Shown here in pieces: positions 15,301-30,300 of a stretch of DNA of 64,000 bases. Source of the DNA: Mytilisepta virgata. Taxonomy: Eukaryota; Mollusca; Bivalvia; Mytilida; Mytilidae. How positions within the stretch are numbered: position 1 is the stretch's first letter; each line of letters begins with the position of its first letter. The notes below the pieces were generated by a model. It saw only the letters and a program-made list of their open reading frames with translations. It made no database searches and was not told where the DNA came from. The DNA is taken from assembly GCA_028015205.1 (NCBI GenBank), contig CM051521.1, positions 108,166,513 to 108,230,512 on the forward strand. The letters are read 5' to 3'. Made by a program: the position numbers and the translations under genes.

Positions 15301-18300
15301 GTGGGAACAGTTCCAACATCATCTTAGATTTTGGAACACTGTAATGGTCAATCAATTCGTGATGACGACCGTAAAATTTCCTAAGTGATGACACCAACTT
15401 ATCCCTGATAAAGCCCTGGTTAAGAAGCTTTTGTGACAGCAGTAATCCTCATTGTTGAAAATCAGGGTAACTCACGCATGCCCTTAAAGATCGGATAAGC
15501 TGAGGAACGTAGACGGCATATGCAGGCGATGCTGGTATATTGCTACTCAAAAAGCGAAAGTTAACAATAGGAAAGTTGAAGTCATCTCGTTTGTCATAAA
15601 GTTTTGTCTTCAAATGTCCCTCATTGTTATTTCAAGAAACAAATCCAAATATGAAGCGGATTTAGGTGTACCCTATACGTATACACTTCACTTGCCATGA
15701 GTACACAGTACATTATGTAATTTCTTTTTTTAAGTAGACAGTGAAATAAAATTCCAATTTGACGGTATTGCATCCTTTCTTAGTTTTAGATTTGAATTGA
15801 AGAAATTATGAAAGTGTGCATTTAAACTAATTAAAGATAATTTCATTGGATACAATTCTTTCTATTAATTTCAGCTTATACCTCTGAGATTTTATTCGGT
15901 GTGTCCGGAGGTGTTTGTCTAATTACTATTATCATCGTTGTACTCATATACAGGTAAGTATAAAACAATATCGACTATTTTTTTAAGTGTTCGATATAAC
16001 AGTTGAAAGACAGATTTAAAATGGTATGCCGAACTTAAGTATCCATAGAAAGCAGATCTTCTTTGTACACCTAAACCATATAATAATAAATTTAAACTAG
16101 TTATTTTGTACTTATTAGACAATTATTGTGTGTTTCGCATATTCCAGCGCTGATTATCGTGTCTTTACGCAATGCGGCTTCATTTTAACTACGAACAGAT
16201 ATTTTCTTAAAGTCAACATGGTTTTCAAATTTTAGAAACAACACTTAAACTTGTCGAAACATTCACATCATATTTCACAAAAAGATCAATGAATAACACA
16301 CATAAAACTATAATATAAATCTTCTCCAGTGGAGACATTCCAGCATTGGAAAAGGCAATAATTAATTGCGACTAAAGGAAACAAAAGTTACAGTTACATT
16401 GTTCATCGGTGTTTTAAAGAGGCCTTTTTTAATATTTAGAAGAGTTATATTTGGTGTTGAACAAATAGTGCTTGTTAAAAAATTATCAAGAACAAAAACA
16501 TAAGAAAGCCAAATCAAACTCAAACAGAAGTTGTCTGACAGCAAACCGGATTTCTGTCTTCACCACCGTAGGGAGCCACCCTTCTGACCTCCCAAAATAC
16601 ATCACCAAACTGATAACCGGATTTTTGCTTCACCGCCGTATTGAGCCGCCCTTCTGACCTCCGACCATGCATCGCCCAACTGATGACTGGATTTTTTCTG
16701 CAACACCGTATGGAGCCGCCCTTCTGACCTCCGACCATGCATCGCCCAACTGATGACTGGATTTTTTCTGCAACACCGTATGGAGCCGCCCTTCTGACCT
16801 CCGACCATACATCGCCAAACTGATAACTGGATTTTTACTGCAACACCGTATGGAGCCGCCCTTCTGACCTCCGACCATAAATCGCCAAACTGATAACTGG
16901 ATTTTTTCTGCAACACCGTATGGAGCCGCCCTTCTGAACTCCGACCATACATCGCCAAACTGATAACTGGATTTTTTCTGCAACACCGTATGAAGCCGCC
17001 CTTCTGACCTCCCATCATACATTGCCAAACTGATAACTGGATTTTTTCTGCAACACCGTATAGAGCCGCTCTTCTGACCTCCCATCATACATTGCTAAAC
17101 TGATAACTGGATTTTTTTCTGCAACACCGTATGGAGCCGCTCTTCAGACCTCCCGCCAGACATCGTTTTTTTTAATTTCCGTTTTTAAAATACGGTAAAA
17201 AAATTGCAAAATCCAAAACAAATTTTCACTCCTAAATTAAACTATTTTACTTGCATGAGTTATACATGAGACATATTTCTCTAAGTTTCCAAAACTTTGA
17301 AAATCGACTTAACATTAAAATCTCCAGAAAAGTATACTGTCTTTTAAGAAAGATTTTGTAATATTTTCAGAAAAAAAAAATGTTTAGCAACCTTAATATA
17401 TTTATCATCACTTTCAAGGGGATTATGAATTTTTATAATACATATACTTACTACATGTATATTTTATGACAATTGATTGAAGTTATATAACCACTTTTTT
17501 CCAATGTTTCAATGTTAGATATTTTCCAGGTAAATTGTTATTGCATAATATTACTCTCGAAGACTTTGCTAGTGTTTATTAAAATGATTTAATAATTTTC
17601 AATTTGTACAAAAGGATTGTACGCTCTCATTTCCAGAATTTATTTATACCTTGAGCAAGTAATCTGAACGTACTCTCTTACTTGTTCTCACAGAAAGAAT
17701 TCGTTAGGTTTGTAGTATATTGAAATTTACAGACATTTACTTCAGTGTGGCTATTTTATACATTATATGATAATTATCTGATCGTTTTCTTCTCTGTTCT
17801 CAAAGAGCAATAAAAAGTCTCTTTGAAAATGATTTTGATATTCAATTTTTGCTGTAAAAAATACTTCAAGGCATCAAAACCATGGAATGCCAAGTCGTGA
17901 AATCAATCAGGTTAATTGATTGAAATTCTGAAAACACACGCACACACTATTGTTTAAATTCATTTAGAAAATTTATAATTTATGAAAATATTATGGTGAT
18001 AAAACTTGCTTTGGTGAGTGTATTTTGTGGTATGTTTAACATAAGAATGAATCTTTCTATATAGAAATTGGAGATATGAACAAGAACTTGCAAGTTTATT
18101 GTGGAAGATGGAATGCCGTGATATTATTCTACAAAATCAGTGTGGTGTGCCTAAATCTGTGTTGGCAAACGGAAATATAGCATGGGTAAGTTTTTGTTGT
18201 ATAAAACAAAATTACAACGATTCCAAGATTGTATAATAATAAGAAGATATAGACATTATCGACATATTAAGACGGAAAATTTATGTAAGAAATAACACTT

Positions 18301-21300
18301 CAGTGAATGGGTAAACTGAATCAGATATTTAAAGAAAATTAAAACCCAAAATATTTCTGTATAGACCCTGAAAATCATGGATTCAGTTGATGCTTCAATT
18401 TAAGCTCCAAACTCATAATACAAAAACAAATTTAAAATCGGTTATTTTATGAATTTTATCATTGTATAAATGAATAATTTTCAGAAAAACTCGTTGATAC
18501 GGGCTAACAGTCAGTTATCGCTGGGGTCGCAGGCGGAAACTGACCACCGACAATTTTTCACGTGTGTTGGAACATACAAAGGCACTGTCGTCGCGGTTAA
18601 AATGGTTAACAAGAAAAATGTTGAGATAACCAGAAACATACAAAAGGAACTCAAACTGGTAGGTTTACACGCCAGATCGACAGTAATATTAAGATTTCCC
18701 TTCTGCTGTAGTGATTAAAGATGTTATGATTACAGACAAATAATTTCTACAGCAAAGTGTTTACCTTGGTCATTAAAATGTTCCTTGATATATTATGCTT
18801 ATGAAAATATGTGAAGGATATGGAATATACATTAATTAGAACACAAGAAATAAGATGATTCATTGTAATAGTTATATAACATGTAGAAATCGTCATGGGT
18901 TGCGGCTATTTTGACAATTATAAATATATCGAAAACCTAGAGTAATTCAAATAGCAAGCAAACAATACTTTTGATCAACCTACGAATATCTATAAAGAGA
19001 GGAGCATATGCATCGCTATAGACGTCAAGAACGGTTTTGATCTTGCTATATTATAATTTATGAAAAAAATATTGATTTCTGATTGGTTGACAGAAATGTG
19101 GTATTTCAATCCACCTTGCACTAGGCTCCATCCCACTTGTGATAGGAATACCACACGGGAGAATATCACCCTCTTGTCAGGATACCACCCTCCGTACCGG
19201 AAAAGAGTTTTACCCTCTCCGTATGTGGAGATAATTGGCATTCAGTATAATAAAACACATACTGCCTTCATCTGAGGGCGGTTTGCCAGATTACCACACT
19301 CAAAACAAAATATCACCCTCGTATACATCTCGGACTTCCATTAAGTCTGTAAGTTTCGTTGGAACATGGGAGATGTCTCAAAACGACTGACATACACTGG
19401 CACATATCCAGTTGAAATTTCGGGGTTTGATGTCAGTCTACTTTTTTTCGTAATTGACGAATTACGAGCCATGGTGAAAAAAGTTTCATTCCGCAAAGTG
19501 AAATATACCTCTTTCATGCTCTTTATGTAGAATAAAAATTTTCTTGCTCTTATTTATTTAAAAAGTTCAATATTTCTATGTCAAATCACTCAGGTAAAGA
19601 CACTTTTAAAACAACACTAATTATTCAGTTATCATGGTTGGTTTTGGTACAGTAGGTCCATATATCATGGTGCAATTATAATTTTGGCCGGGTTACACAG
19701 AGTGCAAATCCGGGTTATAGTATGGTGAATGTCGGGCGGGCGGGGAAAATGGGTACCTATTTTGCGAAATGAACTCTCCTACAATTTTTCACCCACATCC
19801 TTGAAACTTCATAGAATGTTTCTATATATATTGAAGATGTGCACCTCACTTTATGGAATTATCTCAGGAATTAGTTCCCATTTGTCCAAACTTTGGAACT
19901 TGGTCGTTTTTTATTGACATCTTCAATAGAGGGTACCTATTTTGCGAAATCAAATCCTCCTACAGTTTTTCACCCATATCATTGAAACTTCATAGAATGT
20001 TTCTATATATATTGAAGATGTGCACCTCACTTTATGGAATTATTTCAGGAATTATTTCCCGTTTTTCCAAACTTTAGAACTTAGTCGTTTTTTTATTGAC
20101 ATCTTCAATAGAGGGTACCTATTTTGCGAAATCAACTCCTCCTACAGTTTTTCACCCGCATCATTGAAACTTTGCAGAATCTTTTAATACATATTGAAGA
20201 TACAATGTGTCTGATTTTGTCCATATAAATATTCAATGTGTAATATGATCTTGTAATCACCTTTGTCACCACTACAGTAAACACCCAGTAAAGCAACCCG
20301 GCCATTTGTGTCTTTGACCCATTTTTTATAGACCTTTTTCGTATCGCTCAGTTAAAAGTTCATTGCAGGTCTTGAGCCAGATGAAGAAAACCTTTTACTA
20401 GTATTCAATATATTATTTTCTTGTGTGAATACCCGATATTCGTCTTTTAATAATTATTTTACGGATGTGAACAAATAAAGCAAGATCAAGTGCAAGTTGT
20501 GTGTAGTATAAAATCACTGAATTGTAAAAAAAATCCTCAAAAACTGAGAGTAGTTACCGAAAAACCCATAAAAGTGCAACAAAATAACAATTATTGGATG
20601 CTTTAACATTTACTGTATAAAATTGTTTTTCCTATAAACTAAGAAATATAAGTTTGATCTTGGATAGATTCAATTTGGTCATTTGGCATTGGAAATTGCT
20701 GTTTACAATTTTGGATCTATGTTCCAGATTTTAGTTCTGAGCAAAGATTCAATATTGGTATCATAAATTATCTATTCGATCAATCTGAAGGATAATTTTA
20801 GGAACACTTGACAAAAGGATTTTTTCCTAGCCTATCAATGTTTAATTACTTTAATAAATTGTATGTATTTCAGATGAGAGAACTACGCCATGACAATCTC
20901 AATCCGTTTTTAGGAGCTTGTATTGACACTCCATTAATTATGATTGTCACACCTTATTGTTCGAAGGGAAGCTTACAGGTATAAAACTCTAGACACTGAA
21001 ATTGAACATAACACCATTCGTTTGCTTTTTTTATACTGTAAGGTTCAAATAGATTGAAACTGATACTTGTACCAAATTTTACGCCTTAAATTCCTCTGCT
21101 GAAAAAAAGAGTTGTTAGTATAAAGGGAAATTGGATAAGATGTGAAAAATGGAAAAACTGTGTACCAAATAAAAGACTTCTTTTGTACAAATTATTCACA
21201 AAAGAAGCAGTTTAAACAATTTAAAATTATGAAGATTTGAGAATCAGAACATTGTTATATCTACTTAAGGAATTAAAATTGAAAAGACAATTGTGCGAGA

Positions 21301-24300
21301 AAACCTAAAACTGAAAATACATACTTATATGTTTTATGAAGAACGACAAAACTATACACAGAAAATATTTTTGCATCAGATTATAGATAGAGAGAATAAA
21401 GTTTATAGTTAATCAAGGGGATCGCGAGTGTAAAAATCATAAATATTTTTCTGAATGTAGTTCCTATTGCATTAGACCATCTATTATATTCGTATTTAAT
21501 ACAGTAAAAAGCAAATTTATTTTGTGTTTGTTGAACTTAAACGTCACATGCATTTAAGTTTCTTTTTGCACTTAGACATCCAGTATATTTAGAATTTCAA
21601 GGAGATATTTTTTGAAATGTGCATCAAGTTCTGTATTTTTTGTTCGATTTATGAACTAAGTTTTTTGATTCGCGTTTTTAAAATTACAGGATGTATTGGA
21701 AAATGATGATATCCAACTTGATTGCATGTTTATTGCATCGATTGTCTTCGATATTATCAGGGTAAGTAAGATTTTAAGCATGCTGTTTGTTATTCATAAA
21801 TAAACTGGAAATTAATTTTTCTGGTACGGCTTTAAATTATATACAGCCACTATACGTTTTATTTCATTTAGTTGTAATTAACTAAATGAGTCGTCGATAT
21901 TTTAAGTTATTAAAATTTAATCGAGTAATTATTCCACTGAATTCTTCTTTTCAGTATATGTTATAAAAGTGAAATACATGTAGCGGACACCCTATAATGA
22001 TTTTTTTAACTTCGGGATTGGTGTTTCAATGTGTAACAATTGTATTACTCTTCTCGCCGATGTATTTTTATACTCATATGAAGCGAACCTGAAGGGACCC
22101 AACGAATTTAAGAAAGTAAAAAAGTCATTCGGCATCTAGGATTGGTAACCTTAACGTGAAGTTTGTTTTTACCATTGCATAAATGTTTTAATTCAGTTTA
22201 GTTTAACAGATAGCTTAGTGTTAGTATTGCAAAGGATGTCATATGTACACAACTGCTATAGTATTTTACTATTCGAAGTTATTTTTGTTTCACAATAAAT
22301 GAAGGGGATTCTGAAAAGGTATTAATTAACTTGTCTTTCATAATAATTTGAATACGCACTGCTTCTTATAGAGTTATCAAATTTAGCACTCAATAACCTG
22401 TATAAAATTTCATTTCTTTTTTTTTCATCTGAATTAGGTAGTTCGTTTTTTGTTGAAATTTAATAAATTTTCATGAATTTTTCAATAGATTTCCAACAAG
22501 CTTTCTGTTTTATGGGGTTTCCACGGTAACAAAGATGATTTCTTAAAAATTGTAAGCCATACAAATCAAATTTTTCAATTATCAGAACCTATTGATAATC
22601 GTTGAAGTGAATGCATTGGTATGCTGTTTACTGAGAGAAGATCCAACTCTCTCCTCTAGGGAAGCTATAATGTTTGTTAAAGTACACTTTACAATTACAA
22701 TATGATTTTCCTTAAATGAAAGCAAACTTACTGATCCATTCTCATTTACAGTATCTGTTAAAAACTTCGCCTTCTAAATATCTGCAGCTTAACCATGATA
22801 ATTATTTGATCACCATACTAAAACCCCATGACATAACTTCAGTTTAGTAAGATTAATTAATTTATATTTATTTTTACATGTATTTTCAAAATAATACCAA
22901 TATTTTCTCGGATATATATTTCTGTTGGGAATAGATTTTGGGACTGGACCTTTGTCTGTTCGACTAACATTGTATTATAGGGATCATCAGGTCAGCTTGT
23001 CAACTTCATAATTCCATTTAGGATCAAATTATTGAAGTCTTAGGCCTCAAACGTAGCGTTTGTGCAGATATCTAGGTTATGATATACAAAATTCAAATCA
23101 AATAGAATTGTCCAAAAATAAATATATAAAGGACATTTTTTCTGTTGTGACTATCAAAATAAAGAAAATATTAATCTGTAAAAGAGGAATATCAAAAAGT
23201 TTGAAGCAACTGCTTTCAAGTCCAAAAGTCAAGTATATATATTTTAAGTTGACCCCCATTACAGATATTATTCAGAACTTGTCGCTTGCAGTTATAATTG
23301 GAAATCATATTAAGTGTACGGTATGGCATAACAATTTTAATTCTTACTGTGTTTCATCATTTCAAATCAGTTAATGTTGGAATTATATTCATAGCTGAAT
23401 TCAGATTTTAAAACTGAATTCTAAAAGTTCATGAATATGAAATATTGTAATTGTATTTCACAAGAAAAAAGTGCAGAAACTTGTAAATTCATATCATTCT
23501 TATATAATAATAGATTTTCTATAAACTTAAGCTCTTAAGAAAAAGTCATGAAAGTGAATGTTGTAAGATTAAGTTTAATTTGCATGTGAATTTATTGTAT
23601 ACATACTGCTTGATTATTTTACTAATCCAGTGCTCAATAAACTGAATTGAAAAGTTCTTTCAAGTTCTTATCATTTATATACGCAAGTAACTCCAATTTT
23701 CTGTTCAGCTTTAGCATTTTACGAGATTAATTTTATCCAAGCACTGTTATATAGTATGTCTAAATTGCTACTGAAAGTGCGAAGATTGATTTTGAGAAAG
23801 TTCATCGGGATTATAAAATCAATCATTTAGGTCAGTCCATACAATTAGATTATATTTCACAGTAAATAGAGATTTTATTTTCAACGCAAAACGTACGATT
23901 TGCTTTTGCATATGAATTAACAAAAGTCATATATTAAATATGAAACTTATAATTTAATTATCTTCGAGAAAAAAAACATAGTGATATATTTGTTCGATTC
24001 AAAATTCTACTTCTTCTTCAATTACCCTTAAATATTGAACTTTTAGATAAATAATAAGATAATAATAAGTTCATTCTTTATGAATGATATTGAATATAGA
24101 ACGTTAATAGAACATTTATATATATATGTAAATTCAGAATATATTTCGCGATACACAGGATATGTATGTATAAGTACATATTATCAGGTTTTCTGCAAAC
24201 GTATATCGTAAAATATCAGCCGCGAGACACAATGTGAAGCTTTGTCGGCGAGTGAGCGTAGCGAACGAGCCAAAAAGCTTCATATTGTGTCGAGCGGCTT

Positions 24301-27300
24301 ATATTTTACAATATTTGTTTGAAGAAAACTTGATGATAAATTTATCGTATTGTTAACTAGCAATCTCAATGGAATTTCTTACTTTTCAATGGCCATCCGC
24401 CTATAACCGGATGTTTTCCTGATATATTCGGGTCAACGTTGGGTCAAACATTATGACGTCGCTGATATATTCGGGTCAGCTCATATTAGGGTCGGGACAA
24501 CTCTTTACGACGTCACAGTGCCGAAATACGGGAAATTCTGAAGGCATCAGCAGGTCGATATAGCCATAGGGAAATACGATAATACGACGCATCGATTCAA
24601 GTTAGAAAATGTTTAGAACCAACACAATGATGCAAAAATTTTGAAGGTCGCATTCAAATACCGAAAAGGGTAAAGCAAAAACCATCAAAGTATAGATCTG
24701 TGCAATAGAGATATTTCTCAGCTTCCACAAATTTCATCAAAATAATAACAGTAATTTCAGTGTTAATTTCACACTATTAACATTAGGTCATAATAAAATA
24801 TCATTCAAGGATACATTATTTTTATCACCATATTAATATAATGGTTTTTGCTTATTGGGCATTGTTTTGTGGATGGATGGATGGATGGATTGTTGTTTAA
24901 CGTTCAGTGGCAACCAGGTGCATATCAGGACGAGAACATGTTGATATGACAATTAATATGATCCCTGCTTTGTACTAGACCGGCACGCTAGCTCACTGTC
25001 CGCAGGAAGACATATCACCTCACTCGGACACATTATACTGACTCCGAGCCGACCAGTCTTTGCTCTTACTCCTAGATGACTCGTGCTTGACGAGAATCAG
25101 CAAATACCAATTTTAATGTCTTTGGTTTGACCCGGCCGGGGATCGAACCTGCGATCTTCCGCACTCGAGGCGAGCACGCTACCACGAGACCACCGAGGCG
25201 GTGGCATTGTTTTGTGTTTTAGGGTTCACATATTAGCATTTATATGAAAATATACAAGAAAATTTCTCCTTAAAATACTTTAGGGACTAATGTATTTGCA
25301 AAACACAGAAATAAGATCACATGGCAGACTGAAGTCATCCAACTGTTTAGTAGACAGTCGATGGGTAGTAAAAATATCCGATTTTGGCATGTGTGAATTC
25401 CTTAGTGGTGCTGTGGAAGATTTAGAAGAATATGCTTATTGTAGAAGTAAGTCTTATAAAGATATTTCTATATTTTTGTTACTTTGTCAACGTTAATACC
25501 TCATACATGCGTTCTACTTAATTCTGATAGTAACATTACTTAAAATATCCATCATAAAAGGAAGGAAAATATGAATCTTGTATGAATAATATTATCCGAT
25601 ACCATTTTGGACGCACTGAATGTACACATAACGACAAATTAAATCAGCAGCAGTGATAAAGGCCAGTAATTTGAAAGATCCATTGCCAACATTTCCCAAT
25701 GGTCACCTTACAATATCCAAAGTGATATACCCGTTTTCGGCTAAACTATGTGACTGTGTTATATCTAGAGATTATAAAGATTAAGCACTTTATAAGCAGT
25801 CTTTTGCGAAATGAAAACTCTATATACTACAAAAGAAGTTTGTCATTCAAAAATGGGAGATAAATGTACGCGATACGAAAGTCAAGGTAATATTTGAAGT
25901 GCTAGTTCAAATTGTTAGTGCTTTGATGTTTGTGTGACCTTGGTTTGTTTCACTATGTGTTTTTTACGGTAGTATATTTTCTTTAGGATTTTATTTTGTT
26001 CCGAAGAAATCGCCCTGTCAGTGGATTTCTTCATTGTCTTTCCACTTATGTATCCTTTCTACGGCATTCCTTTGCAATTCATAAAATCGCTATTTTAGAT
26101 AGGCATTGTGACATTTATAAACAAACACAAATCTACAGAAGAAATACTTAATAGTGCCGCTGGTACGTGAAATAGAGTTAATGATTAGCTAGTGCATTTA
26201 ACCAATTCAGTAACATTCTAAATGTTTCGACATTTTACGAATAGAACTAATGCAATCAAAAGACTGGCATGGGTCTTAGTGCTTTATCAAAGATAATGAA
26301 TAACACTAATATATTAATATGAAAAGTCAAAGTTACGGTAACTATTTATCTTTCAAAAATTGCTTTTTGACATACCTGTGTCATTCGACTATTAAGCAAT
26401 AGCAAGTAAAATACGACACGTTTTAGTATTCTGTGTTGAAAACTACAAAATTTGAATTAATCATATTTATTGATTATTTAATTTAACAAAATGTAGTATT
26501 TGTTATGTAATTTAGTTGTTCAGTTTATGAGTATATATGTTCCCCTTCTAAACTCAAGTTTAAATAAATAAGAAATATGTTCATAAAAATGTAAGGAAAT
26601 GATACTCTTATCTTTTGTGGAGAATCGAATAAGAAAGCCACTGTCGGAATTAGTTGGGACACTAACGAACGTCAAAAATAAAAAAAAAAAACGTATTGTC
26701 CCTTTATAGATGTTATATATGTAATCATTTCTTACGTTTTTTTTTTTTTGTTTTTTTTTGTTTTTTTTTTTTGTTTTTTTGTTTTTTTGTTTTTTGTTTT
26801 TTTTTGTCAGTGAATTTTGCTGTCACTGGCCTTCCACCTTTGTCTCCTTTCTTCTGCATTCCTTTGCTGGTATTTAAATCTTTATTAAAATTAAGCCACA
26901 AACATACGTTTTAATATGTAAATATATTTTTGGTACTCATCCTGGTACATAGTTATTTCTTACACAAATCATTCGGCTTTCAAACATTTTATTGAAATTG
27001 TCTTATTTAGAAGACACTCGGTTTGTCACTATATGACGTCATAAAACTGTAAGTATGCCTCTGAAGGAACGATCTGATTTTCATAGCAACATTGGCGGAA
27101 AAAAGTATGAAATTTATTCCAGAAGCGCCGGCGTATGGAGTATATATTTCACAACTCATATACGTTATTCCAAAACTTGTGACATATACATTGACTTCCT
27201 GGACAGAACCCGGCTTCTGACAGAAAAGTTGCTCAGACAGGGGTATGTTGCTCCCAAATTGGAGTCATCCTTATGAAAGTTTTATGCACGTCATCATGAC

Positions 27301-30300
27301 TTGGTTGACAGGTATGAAAAAAACCGTTTCCCAAATGAAAATGGACCTGTTCCATTGATGTTATCCCCTCCTCATACCGGATTTGACATGGATGGGTACC
27401 CTGCAGGAAGGAGAGACTGGTTACTCGTCCGGAGCACCTGAGTCTACCCCCGGTTTTTGGTGGGCCCCATGTTGTTCATATGTTTTAAGTTTTTAATTGT
27501 AGTGCATGTATTGTTTTGGTCTTGTCTTCGTTGTTTTCCGAAGTTTGTCAGTTGTTTCGATTTTTCCCGCCTTCGAATATCCCGTTGGTATTTCTTGACG
27601 TTACTTATAAAGTCTTTATAAAATCCTTAAACTACAACTAAGCAAGCATGATGGCAAGAAGAATTCCACAATAATAGTATTTTACAACCCATATCTTAGT
27701 TAAATGTTAAACGGCTATATCTTTTTTAACATTTATAAATTAACACAAATCTACAGAAGTAATACTTAATATTGCCGCTGGTACGTGAAATAGAGTTAAT
27801 GATTAGTTAGTGCATCTAACCAATTCGGTAACCTCCTAAATGTATCGACATTTCACTAATGGAAGTAATGGAATCGAAAGATTAGCATAGTTCTTAGTGC
27901 TTTGTCAAAGATAATATTTATTTCGGTATTTTGTGATACGTTTCATATAAGTCAAAGTTATGTTAACTTACTATTTATCTTTCAAACATTGCGTTTTGAC
28001 ATACCTGTGTCGTTCCACTATTAAGCAATAGCAAGTAAAATACGAAATGATTTAGGACTCTGTGTTGAAAACTCCGAAATTTGAATTAATCATGTTTCTT
28101 GATTATTCAATTTAACAAATGTAATATTTGTGATGTATTTATGATCATCTAAACTCAGTGCTTAAATAAATAAGAAATACGTACATAAACATTTAAGAAA
28201 ATGATAGTCTTTGTCTTTAAATGAGAATCAAATTGAAATGAATTAACTACTCAAATTATTTATACCGAAAAAGATATTTTTAGGATGCTCTAGATTTTGA
28301 CCTACAATATAATTTTGCTACAGATAAGTACCACCCCAGGAGGAATCCTGTCGTAGTTGCCTTTATATTTTCTTCAGACAAGATTCATCAAAGGACTAAT
28401 AAAGAATAGACATAGAAATTTGGAAGGAAATATGGGACAAATATCGATGAGACAACAACCCTGAAATAAAATTCGAAAGTTCAAATATCATGTAAACTTA
28501 CTGTCTTCAACACCGGGCATTTGTCCGCACTGCTTGACAATGACTTATAGTTTAAATTTATTTATTTATAGTAACAAGTTATACCAATTCTGCATATCTC
28601 TCTCCACTTATAGCGGCATTTTGGCCTACTATTTTTCGACATCTACATAGGAGTCTTTATTGTGACATGGATGGGACAGCCATTTTTCGTCCCAATCCGA
28701 TTGACTATCATCTTTTACTGAGACCTTCCTCGCAAGTGGTGTCGATAGGGCGTCACAAATTTGATCCGACATATCCTCTACAGGAATGGAACCAGGGATC
28801 TTTGGCTTCGTTGTCCGATGTGCCAACCACTAAAAACATGGCGAACTTACGACCCATACGAAATTGTTGTGAAGAAATTCCACTACCACACAATATTTGA
28901 AATAAAAGCTAGAGAATACAAATGTACATAAAGAACAATAAGAAACGTTTTACTACTAACATAATCTCCTGATTTGAAAAGTGACATAATGGCAAATTTA
29001 GTTTTTTTAAAATTCTGGACCTTTACAATCAGTACTTGTATTAATTGAAAGACTATAAAACAATTATGAAAATAATAGTCTCCGAGAATTCTAACACCTT
29101 TCAAAATTATTACTACCACACAAATGCATCGTGTTTATTATGTTACAAACATGTTGCATGAAAAAAGCATTGAAAATTGATCCACTTTTAAATATAAATA
29201 GTATAAATTTACTATATCTAATATTAGTATCTTTGGATTGTTATTTTGTAACTCCTGGGATGATGCCTCTGCTGGTGGACCCTAGGTCCAAGAGGGTATT
29301 CGCCAACCCAGTCGTCAGACTTGTCTGACATGATTATTCATTGATTTGTTACAGAAATTATCAGTGTTTAGCAAAATTAAAAAATAATAGAAATACTAAG
29401 GATTCATTCCTTGTATTGCACATGGTAGATCTCCTTAGCTGAAATTTGGCTTGAAATTTCGGTATTTTTGGTTGAGTACTTCTTGTTTAATAAAAGTTTG
29501 GTTTTTGGTCTTCCAAATGTTTCAGTTTTAATGCTGCTGATGAGAGGTAACTCCTTGAAATGCGTTGTATGCAGCATAGTATAAATTTACTACATCTAAT
29601 ATTAGTATCTTTGGATTGTTATTTTTAAATGGATGTCATTTCAGATCTATTATGGTGTGCACCTGAGCTTCTCAGACTGAAGAATAGACCTCGATGTGGT
29701 ACTCAAGAAGGCGATATATATTCATTCGCCATTATTTTATATGAAATACATGGTCGTAAGGGGCCATATGGGGATATCGATTTGCCTCCACAAGGTTAAT
29801 GTTTATATAATATTCACAGACACCTAGCACATGGATTTAGTATGTTGCGTTCCTACTATTTCTCTACAAACCGACCACAATTATAATAAAAATCAATTTC
29901 ATCATTTTAAGAGGGTTCTCTCATACTGTATAAGTCAATAAAATATGAACACGGTAGGTTTGGTATATTAGTATGATATGCAATTCATATCTTTCGGAAG
30001 ATAAGATTTTTTTTTTACAAAAGAGGCCAGTATCTTGCAGAAAAAAGAGGAGTGAAATACTAAATCCATGTCCCACGCACAGCGACAAAATGTATTCAGT
30101 GCATAATCTGTCCAGTGCTATTCTGTATAATATTAAAATTTGATGACGATTCTCAGATGTCAATTTTGTTGTTCTGTATTTCAACAAATGGTATCTCGTC
30201 AGATGAACAGGAAATGTCAAAACGGCCACAAAAAGTACATCCAAAATCAATCTTGTATCGATGGACCTTTTTTTGTAGTTTTGATGAGAAAAAATTATGA

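Noticed and set aside
16602..17088. Two overlapping minus-strand open frames of 138 and 152 codons with a repeated VGGQKGG-type peptide
   Set aside because: They are translations of the 70-bp minisatellite; near-identical peptides in two frames follow from the unit length, and there are no splice or start signals.
16544..17165. Regular repeats resembling a CRISPR array
   Set aside because: Units are contiguous with no unique spacers, and the context is a eukaryotic intron.
19090..19340. A MITE suggested by short inverted TGTGGTATT/AATACCACA and repeated TATCACCCTC words
   Set aside because: The inverted words are short and no borders or second copy were seen in the window.
25125..25203. A tRNA gene on the minus strand
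   Set aside because: It has A- and B-box-like sequence, but it is the head of a SINE with body, tail and target-site duplication, and the cloverleaf is degraded.
25284..25446. Loss of the HRD Asp in the kinase domain as a novel defect
   Set aside because: HG-x-LKSSN in place of HRD is normal for receptor guanylate cyclases.
26696..26914. 72-codon Phe-rich open frame
   Set aside because: Produced by the T-rich tract at 26731-26806; no conserved content.
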